64,000 nt of DNA from Acidimicrobiaceae bacterium (GTDB lineage: Bacteria > Actinomycetota > Acidimicrobiia > Acidimicrobiales > RAAP-2). Both the position numbers and the translations under genes were made by a program. Shown one piece after another: positions 57,184 through 64,000 of this stretch. Location: the NCBI GenBank assembly GCA_003169675.1, contig PNAT01000054.1:1-64000 (forward strand), read 5' to 3'. Every line of letters begins with the position of its first letter. Positions within the stretch are counted from its first letter, which is position 1. The notes below the pieces were generated by a model. That model saw nothing but the letters and a program-made list of their open reading frames with translations, did not search any database and was not told the DNA's origin.

Positions 57184-57196
57184 AGAATGTTCTTCT
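57184..57196. promoter_or_regulatory. Candidate operator AGAA-N5-TTCT
   Basis: AGAAtgttcTTCT immediately upstream of the amidohydrolase start (57170), overlapping the RBS zone. Confidence 0.4.
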
Positions 57197-57221
57197 CATG
57201 GCAGCATAATGATCCTATACC

Positions 57222-57243
57222 GCCTACCCTCCATTTGGTAGGC
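57222..57243. terminator. Hairpin GCCTACC-N8-GGTAGGC (possible terminator or regulatory stem-loop)
   Basis: Perfect 7-bp stem with 8-nt loop in the gap between the ABC operon 3' end and the amidohydrolase start; no clear U-tract. Confidence 0.35.
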
Positions 57244-57546
57244 CCGTGATGACGTCAACACCTTCATCAATGCCGAGAACTGGCAATTCCCACTTGTACC
57301 CAGGGCGTATTGAGCGACCGTCGCGGCAAGATGTCGCCGATTCATTGAAATGGTCATATTCACTGGCACAGAACCTTTGTTTGAGATCCCTTCTTAGTGA
57401 CCCGCAGGGGGACACCACGAGGTTTCGGTGGAGGTCCGAATACGTCGTCCCATTCCGGCCGCTGGAGGCTTTCAGCATTCTCATCCGGAGGCGTCCAATC
57501 CTTCAATTATCCGCACGACCCGTTCCGCCACCACCTGAATCTGGAG

Positions 57547-60393
57547 CTATGGCGCGAGTGCTGGGCCAACACCCTTGGGAGCATCCTCGGGCATGGAGAT
57601 ACCCGACGTTGCGGCTCCGCTCCGATTGATTGCCCGCTCATCCGTTCCGAGATAGCTGGCGATCACCCGCGGGTTGTCACGGACTTCGGTGGGTGAGCCT
57701 TCGGCGATCACTGCTCCGGCTTCGAGGCAGTAAACCCGATCGCTGATGCTCATGATGAGGGGCATATCGTGCTCAATCAAGAGAACCGAAGCTCCGAGCT
57801 GGCGTTGCACCGTGACGATGAGTGGACCAAACGCCTCGGTCTCGCGCTGGGCCAGGCCGGCGGTGGGTTCGTCGAGGCACAGTACCTTGGCCTTGAGGGC
57901 GAGAAGTCCGGCCAGCTCCACCACCCGTCGGGTGCCAGTAGAAAGGTCGCCGATGTGATGGTCCCGCCAGTGAGTGAGACCGAGTAGTTCGACGAGTTCG
58001 GCCACCTCGGAACGTTCGCGCCGACTTCGGCGCGTCGCCCGTGGCAGGGCGACTGCCGTCGAAAAGACATCCGTCCACCCCCCCGCTTCCGAGAGCGCCA
58101 CCAGAAGGGTTTCGGTGACCGTCAATTCAGGGAAAAGGGTGGCCGTTTGAAACGTTCGACCAAGTCCAAGTGAAGCTCGATGGGCCGACGCCTTGTCCCC
58201 GACTTCCAGGCCTCCTAGGCGAATCGAGCCTGAGCTGGGAACGAATCCCCCCACCGCATTCATGAGTGTCGACTTGCCGGCTCCGTTGTTTCCGATCAGC
58301 CCAACGATCTCCCCGCTGCCCACGGCCAGGGTGACATGGTTCACCGCCGTGTTGCCACCGAAGGACACACGCAGATCGGACACAGCCAGAGCGGGAGTCG
58401 CTCTATCCATGGGTTCAGGCCCTGGTCGAATTGCCCGAGCAGGTTGTCGTGCCTGCTGAGGGGCAGAATCCTTGCCGAAGCGACCATCCGCCCAAGCCAA
58501 GAACGCGTCACGAACGTCGAAACTGATCTGATTGAGCCCGCGAGGGAAATACAGCAAGATCGCCAACAGTCCGATACTTGACGAGAGGAGTCCAAGTACT
58601 TGGTTGCTTGGAGCCAAGGCAGGGATCCCAATCACCCAAATCGCCCCGATGATTGCGGCGGTGACCGAGCCCATGCCGCCGATGACCACCATGGCCACAA
58701 GACCCAGCGAGCCGTCGACCAAGAAGAAACTTCCGGGCCCCGAGAAGGCAACATTGGCATAAGCTCCGCTGAGCAGAGCACCGCCCAGACCGGCGAGCGC
58801 ACCGGCGATTGAAAATGCCCGGATCTTCTCCCACGTCGGTCGCACCGTGAAAGCGGCCGCTGCGTTCTCGTTGTCGCGAACCGCCATTATCGAACGGCCC
58901 ACTCCGCTGTCCCTGAATCTGCTCATGACCAGGAGAACCACGGCCAAGACCACGAGCACCACGTAGTAGTAGGTGAGCTGTCCAGGGAACGACAATGAAA
59001 AAAGCTTCCCCGGTGCAAAAGGAAGGTTTGAACCGTCTGGCGACTGTCCGCTCAGGATGGGAAGGCCGAAGAAGTACTGCTGTGCGGCCAACGCAAACAC
59101 GAAGGTGACGACCGCAAGATTGAGACCGCGGACTCGCAGTGAGCCGAGACCGAGAATGGCAGCCAGCAAGGCCACCGCGATTGTCGTCAGGGCAATCGCA
59201 ATCCAAAATGGTACCCCGTCTTCCACCATGCGAGCGGCGAACAAGGCACCCAACCCAGCAAATGCCATCTGCCCCAAGGAAAGCTGTCCAAGCCACCCCG
59301 TGAGCACGGTGAGTGAAGTGGCACAGATCGCGAAGGCCAATACTTCGGTGAAGATCTGCTGCGTCGAGGGAAGTGTGAAGATGAGGGGGAGGACAATGGC
59401 GATCACTGCCAAAAACAGAACTCCACTCTTATTTGCATTGCGCGCCCACCGACGGGACTGGAGGCGCACCGGAATCGGGCGGGCCCTCGGAGTGAAGGCG
59501 AACACTTCCTGTTCGTCGCCCTTTTCGCGGTTGAATCCGACTGCAATGAGCACGGTGATCAGGAGTAACAGATTGATCAGTCCAGGAGTATTGATGAAGT
59601 TATAGGCCACCACGCTCTGGGCTATCCCGATTACGAGACTGGCAATGATCGCTCGGCGAAAAGATGTCATGCCCCCGATGACCGCCGCTACCAACGCCAG
59701 TGAGAGCGTCTGTGGTCCGAGGGTGGTCACGTCCCCCGCCGAACCCGACTGCCCGGCAATCAGCACGACCGATAGAGTCGAAAGAGCGGCCGCGAGCGCC
59801 CACACCAACGTCGAGACCACCTTGGGACTGATGCTGGAGAGGCGCGCCAGCTGTGGATTGCTGGCGCAGGCCTTGACGGTCTTTCCAAGCGTGGTTCCGT
59901 CCAGAAACCAGGTCAATCCAATGAGCGTGACCGGGACCAATATCACGATCGAAAGGTCAGATCCGCGGACCTGCACTCCGGCCAATGTCCATAACCCGCT
60001 GATGGCGCTCGGGTAGTGAAGACTGAGGTTGGTCGGTTGCGGAAGCTTGAATGCAATCGCCTCCGCAATCTGTGCAATACCAATCGTTGCGACCAGGACG
60101 ACGACCCGGGGCGACTTCCGCAATCGGCGAATCACCGTCATATCGACAATTGCCCCGAGCAAGAGTCCAGCACAGAGGGCGACGGAGAGTGCCACCCAGA
60201 ATGGCACGTGGTACTGCACGACCAGCAGCGATAGGAGCGTCGCGGCGACGACACCCATGTTTCCAACAGCGAAGTTGATGATCTTGGTCGCTCGGTACAC
60301 CAGGACCACACCTACGGTAATGACCGAAATGGCCAGCCCCTGGACGAGACCATCGAAGACCACTTGACTGTTGATCCACGTGACGCCGAGCAT
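57547..60393 (-). CDS. Branched-chain amino acid-type ABC transporter, fused LivH-LivM permease and LivG ATPase
   Basis: 948 aa; LivH N-term (VYRATKIINFAVGNMG), LivM middle (GWLGQLSLGQMAFAGLGALFAA), LivG ATPase (GLIGNNGAGKSTLMNAVGGF, CLDEPTAGL). Confidence 0.93.
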   Translation of the reverse strand: MLGVTWINSQVVFDGLVQGLAISVITVGVVLVYRATKIINFAVGNMGVVAATLLSLLVVQYHVPFWVALSVALCAGLLLGAIVDMTVIRRLRKSPRVVVLVATIGIAQIAEAIAFKLPQPTNLSLHYPSAISGLWTLAGVQVRGSDLSIVILVPVTLIGLTWFLDGTTLGKTVKACASNPQLARLSSISPKVVSTLVWALAAALSTLSVVLIAGQSGSAGDVTTLGPQTLSLALVAAVIGGMTSFRRAIIASLVIGIAQSVVAYNFINTPGLINLLLLITVLIAVGFNREKGDEQEVFAFTPRARPIPVRLQSRRWARNANKSGVLFLAVIAIVLPLIFTLPSTQQIFTEVLAFAICATSLTVLTGWLGQLSLGQMAFAGLGALFAARMVEDGVPFWIAIALTTIAVALLAAILGLGSLRVRGLNLAVVTFVFALAAQQYFFGLPILSGQSPDGSNLPFAPGKLFSLSFPGQLTYYYVVLVVLAVVLLVMSRFRDSGVGRSIMAVRDNENAAAAFTVRPTWEKIRAFSIAGALAGLGGALLSGAYANVAFSGPGSFFLVDGSLGLVAMVVIGGMGSVTAAIIGAIWVIGIPALAPSNQVLGLLSSSIGLLAILLYFPRGLNQISFDVRDAFLAWADGRFGKDSAPQQARQPARAIRPGPEPMDRATPALAVSDLRVSFGGNTAVNHVTLAVGSGEIVGLIGNNGAGKSTLMNAVGGFVPSSGSIRLGGLEVGDKASAHRASLGLGRTFQTATLFPELTVTETLLVALSEAGGWTDVFSTAVALPRATRRSRRERSEVAELVELLGLTHWRDHHIGDLSTGTRRVVELAGLLALKAKVLCLDEPTAGLAQRETEAFGPLIVTVQRQLGASVLLIEHDMPLIMSISDRVYCLEAGAVIAEGSPTEVRDNPRVIASYLGTDERAINRSGAATSGISMPEDAPKGVGPALAP

Positions 60394-62627
60394 TATTCGG
60401 GCTCCTGGCCCCCGAGAAACACGGCCCGCGCCAAGTCGTCACGTTCCATCAGGTCTCTGATCGGACCTTCGAAGCGCAGTTGACCCTTCTCAAGGAACAC
60501 CGCCCTGTCAGCGATCGCTGCAGCGACGTTGAGCGACTGTTCGACGATGATGAGCGTCACCCCTTCGGCCTTGAGTCCTTCCACCACTCCAATAAGTTCC
60601 TGGACGACGATTGGAGCAAGACCGAGTGACAGCTCGTCAATGATGAGCACTTGGGGATCATGAAGCATTACGATTGCCAGTGCGAGCATCTGTTGCTGTC
60701 CCCCAGAGAGCGCGTCAGCTCGCTCCTGCCGGCGATCCTTCAAGGCGGGAAACAGCCCGAATACTCGGTCTGTGCGACGGCGAAGCTCAGCGCGATTGGA
60801 GCGGTACATAAATCCACCCATCTCGAGATTCTCCGCAATCGTCATCTCACCGAATACGCCCTTACCTCCTGGAAGGAGATGGATACCAAGGCGGGATCGC
60901 TGTTCAGGGGTGGTGTACGTGATGTCCTGGCCATTGAGGCGCACCACTCCGCGGGACGCGGTTTCAAGGCCAGCGGCGACGCGCAATGCTGTCGACTTTC
61001 CGGCCCCGTTCGTCCCGAGGAGTGCCAGCACCTCTCCTCTCTTCACCTCGAAGCTCAGGCCAAAGAGAATCTGTACGTGACCGTAACTGAAGTCAATCGC
61101 ACTCAATTGCAAGACCGGAATGTCTTCGGGGGCTGCCTCCTGACGCTTGTGCTCCTCCATCTCCTCTTGAAGCTCCACCACCACCAGGGAGAGGTCATTG
61201 CGGATGAAGTGCGCGCTCCGGATGATGAAGAAGGCGCCGATCAAGATGGACGGAATCATGATGATAAGTACCGCAGTGCGCACGCCGAACACGCTGTCAA
61301 ACAAGGCAGCTAACACCGCTCCGCCTGTAGCTCCAACGAAGAAGACATACAGGCCTCCCACCGCAGTGACCATTCCGCGCAGGCGGTAAGGAGCTACCGA
61401 GGTGAGCACCGGACCGACCATTGAAAATGCAGTCAGTAAAAGCACCACGCTCGGGACGCTGAACACTGCCCATAAGACAGCAGTGGGCATGAAGTATTGG
61501 ATGGGAACCAGGAATGCGACCGGTAGGACGACCTTGCCAATCAGGGACAACGCCCGGGTGGGGTCCGTACGGTAGAGGCGGTCGTAGTAGCGCCCGACGA
61601 GCGGCAATGCGACCAAAACGCCGAGGCTGCCAATGGTGCCGATCAGACCGCGCTGGAAGGCGTCAAGATGGAAGCGTTGCTTTAGGTACAAGTTGCCCAG
61701 GACGGGAACCGTGAACAACCCGAATCCGATCGCGGAGAAGGCGATAAGGACCGTCTTGATGGTGCGAATGCGCAGGATCCGTTCAAACGCCGCTTCCATG
61801 GAAGGGGCGGCTGGCGGGGTATCTGTGATGACCTCACCCAGCACTCCTATCTTTTCGAATTGTCCACGTGGCGGTTCGTGGATTCTAAATGTGATGAAGG
61901 CCACGAACACCACAGGTGCCGCCAAGAGGTAGAAGGCCCACCTCCATCCATTTGGGCCGCCCACCGATGTGGCAATGAGGCCGACCAGGATTGGGCTGAG
62001 CGCCGTCGCGGCGCCGGCGCCAATTCCCATGGCCGCACCGATCCGCCCGCGCAGGGTGATCGGATACGTGTCAGCCAGGAGCGATCCATGGACCGTGGCC
62101 GTGCTCGCTTGGGATATCCCGGCCCCGAAACGAGCTAGGAAGAACAAGAAGATGTTGGTGGCCAGCCCTGTGCAAAAGACCATCACTCCGAAAACGAACG
62201 TGGCAACACCAATGATCGGTGCCCGCCGAAGGCGGTCGGCCAGCCAGCCCATCGGCACGATACCCAAGACCAGAAATCCGCCGGAGATCCCGGTCACGAA
62301 CACGATGGCGCCCGTGGTCACGTGGTAAGAGGCCTGGATATTGGGGGCGAGGACGGCAAGACCCGAGCTCTGCAGGTTGTCAAGCGTGACGATGATGGCC
62401 AGGATGAAAAATGTTCGGGTTCCGGCGCTCCGCAGGCCCTCTCGCAACGACATTTGCTCTTCGCTCGACCCCGGCAGCATGTCCTGGGGAAGCAGTACAT
62501 CTTGCGCCAACTCGGCAGCTTGTTGTTGCTCAGCTGTCGGATCGGCGACCAGGTGCGCCAGGTCGGCCGGAGTCAGGGAGCTGGTTGGGCCCGAATCAGA
62601 GGGTCCAGCCACCGTCGGATCACTCAA
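60393..62627 (-). CDS. Fusion of MFS transporter (about 12 TM) and LivF-type ABC ATPase
   Basis: ORF opens at 62774, true start uncertain (TTG 62627 or GTG 62684). MFS part: GGFLVLGIVPMGWLADRLRRAPIIGV...; C-term ATPase: LLGTNGAGKSTALRVAAGL, ALSGGQQQMLALAIVMLHDPQVLIIDELSLGLAPIVVQEL. Confidence 0.9.
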   Translation of the reverse strand: MSDPTVAGPSDSGPTSSLTPADLAHLVADPTAEQQQAAELAQDVLLPQDMLPGSSEEQMSLREGLRSAGTRTFFILAIIVTLDNLQSSGLAVLAPNIQASYHVTTGAIVFVTGISGGFLVLGIVPMGWLADRLRRAPIIGVATFVFGVMVFCTGLATNIFLFFLARFGAGISQASTATVHGSLLADTYPITLRGRIGAAMGIGAGAATALSPILVGLIATSVGGPNGWRWAFYLLAAPVVFVAFITFRIHEPPRGQFEKIGVLGEVITDTPPAAPSMEAAFERILRIRTIKTVLIAFSAIGFGLFTVPVLGNLYLKQRFHLDAFQRGLIGTIGSLGVLVALPLVGRYYDRLYRTDPTRALSLIGKVVLPVAFLVPIQYFMPTAVLWAVFSVPSVVLLLTAFSMVGPVLTSVAPYRLRGMVTAVGGLYVFFVGATGGAVLAALFDSVFGVRTAVLIIMIPSILIGAFFIIRSAHFIRNDLSLVVVELQEEMEEHKRQEAAPEDIPVLQLSAIDFSYGHVQILFGLSFEVKRGEVLALLGTNGAGKSTALRVAAGLETASRGVVRLNGQDITYTTPEQRSRLGIHLLPGGKGVFGEMTIAENLEMGGFMYRSNRAELRRRTDRVFGLFPALKDRRQERADALSGGQQQMLALAIVMLHDPQVLIIDELSLGLAPIVVQELIGVVEGLKAEGVTLIIVEQSLNVAAAIADRAVFLEKGQLRFEGPIRDLMERDDLARAVFLGGQEPE

Positions 62628-62712
62628 CCCAACCCCAATCTCCCCATCGTGTACCGCCCCACGACGCCGCAAGTGCCAACGCACCCGGACGTCGTGGGGC
62701 GGACTGATCGAG

Positions 62713-63993
62713 TCACTTCGTCGAGGAAGACGCAGGCACGAGGGTCTTGGATGTCGAAGAATAGGTGACCACATTCACTGGACCGACGGCGTACGGCTGA
62801 TTTGGTCCAAATGACACTGGCCCGCCCGATCCAGGGAAGCTCACGCTCCTCAGTCCATAACCCGCCTTGGCGAAGCTCGCCACCGTCAATTTCTTCCCCG
62901 CTGCATCGGCGATCTTTTGGAACATCGCGAGCTCCTGACAAGCCTGGATCACCGACACTGCAGTGGAGGGAACACTTGCTGCCGTCGGGCTGGTGGGATT
63001 CGGAGGCGGATTGATGGTGTCCGACGGATAGGCCTTGTGGACGATGGCGGCGCACTTCTGCATCGCCGGGTCCTTCCACATCTGGTAGTACGTCGGCTGC
63101 GGACTGGCGGCCAGCACGTTCTCCAGGTACGGGTTGCCTCCCTTGGCCGAGTTGACATACGAGAGGAGGGACGACTCGCTGGTGGTGATGTACTGGGGCT
63201 TATAGGTGCTCTGGTTGTCCAGCAACGCTCGAGGCCAGGTGGTCGAACCCGAACCTCCGACGCCCACCACCACGTTGACGCCGGCGCTCTGGAAGCGCTG
63301 GGCGATCGTCTTGACTTCCTGGTCGGACGCAACCGCATCGGTGGCCACCACGCTGTCTTCGGCCGTCAGGACAACGTTGACGTGCAGCTTCTTGAGTGCA
63401 GACTGCACGACAGCTACCTCGGGCTGGTCGGAGGCTGCGCCATAGAATACCCCGACCTTCTTGCCCTTGAACACCCCTCGCTTGTTGAAGTTGGCGAACA
63501 TCAAGGGATCGAAGGCGGCGCCGGGAGTCAACAGGGTGAAGTCGGGAGCCGCGCTGGCCGGCAAGGCACCGGGCAGGGATCCACCGATCACAAGGGTGTC
63601 GTGGATGGCCTGGTAGCAGTCAGGAAAGACCGGAGAGAAGGCCATGAAGATATGGTCATTCTCGGTCAACGTGGAACACGATGCTGTCGCATCTGCCGCA
63701 ATAGACGGGTTCATTTCGTCATACGTGACAACAACCTTTCGCCCGTCGAACCCGCCGTGCGTATTCATGTAGTTGGATATGGCGGTGTACGCGTCGGGAA
63801 AGCTGCCCTCGTCAATCGTCACACCCAGGCTACGCAGAGCGACGAAATTCACGTAGGGCACGCCAACGCTGATGGTTGTTGCCGTGACACCCTGGTCGGC
63901 AGGGCTCGATGCGGTGGCCGACGCCGGACTCGTCACCAGCATTGTCCCCAGCGCAGTGACCAGAGCTGCCGCGGCCGGAAGTGCCTTTCGCAT
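62713..63993 (-). CDS. ABC transporter substrate-binding protein (Leu/Ile/Val-binding type, periplasmic-binding fold I)
   Basis: 426 aa; signal peptide MRKALPAAAALVTALGTMLVTSPASATA; ATTISVGVPYVNFVALRSLGVTIDEGSFPDAYTAISNYMNTHGGFDGRKVVVTYDEMNPS. Confidence 0.88.
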   Translation of the reverse strand: MRKALPAAAALVTALGTMLVTSPASATASSPADQGVTATTISVGVPYVNFVALRSLGVTIDEGSFPDAYTAISNYMNTHGGFDGRKVVVTYDEMNPSIAADATASCSTLTENDHIFMAFSPVFPDCYQAIHDTLVIGGSLPGALPASAAPDFTLLTPGAAFDPLMFANFNKRGVFKGKKVGVFYGAASDQPEVAVVQSALKKLHVNVVLTAEDSVVATDAVASDQEVKTIAQRFQSAGVNVVVGVGGSGSTTWPRALLDNQSTYKPQYITTSESSLLSYVNSAKGGNPYLENVLAASPQPTYYQMWKDPAMQKCAAIVHKAYPSDTINPPPNPTSPTAASVPSTAVSVIQACQELAMFQKIADAAGKKLTVASFAKAGYGLRSVSFPGSGGPVSFGPNQPYAVGPVNVVTYSSTSKTLVPASSSTK

Positions 63994-64000
63994 GCCTTCT

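Noticed and set aside
1-64000. Defence, toxin-antitoxin, or secondary-metabolite (NRPS/PKS) systems
   Set aside because: No protein in the ORF track shows such signatures; content is catabolic and transport.

Overview
High-GC bacterial (actinobacterial-type) window dominated by a long CoA-dependent catabolic region. It encodes a Baeyer-Villiger-type monooxygenase, a cytochrome P450, a Rieske ring-hydroxylase with a separate FAD/2Fe-2S reductase, two luciferase-like flavin monooxygenases, a TauD-type dioxygenase, an aldehyde dehydrogenase, about 8 acyl-CoA dehydrogenases, 3 acyl-CoA synthetases, 3 CaiB/BaiF CoA-transferases, 3 enoyl-CoA hydratases, several SDRs, 4 amidohydrolases, a DUF35-thiolase fusion, a CoA-ester lyase, TetR/GntR regulators, and a branched-chain-type ABC uptake system at the right end. 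The left ~8.4 kb is mosaic: IS110 and IS3 fragments, a large direct repeat next to tRNA-3'-end-like sequence, and gene remnants. Most notable observations: (1) a Liv-type transporter reduced to three polypeptides, LivH-LivM-LivG plus an unusual MFS-LivF fusion; (2) a recurrent intergenic inverted repeat AGAA-N5-TTCT, including a perfect 21-bp palindrome upstream of one of two near-identical TetR paralogs, suggesting a dispersed regulon; (3) direct repeats bracketing the BVMO cassette; (4) a DUF35-thiolase single-chain aldolase candidate; (5) three translationally coupled acyl-CoA dehydrogenase pairs. Product names are read from motifs and general family resemblance only; no database search was run. 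Substrate identity is not determinable here.
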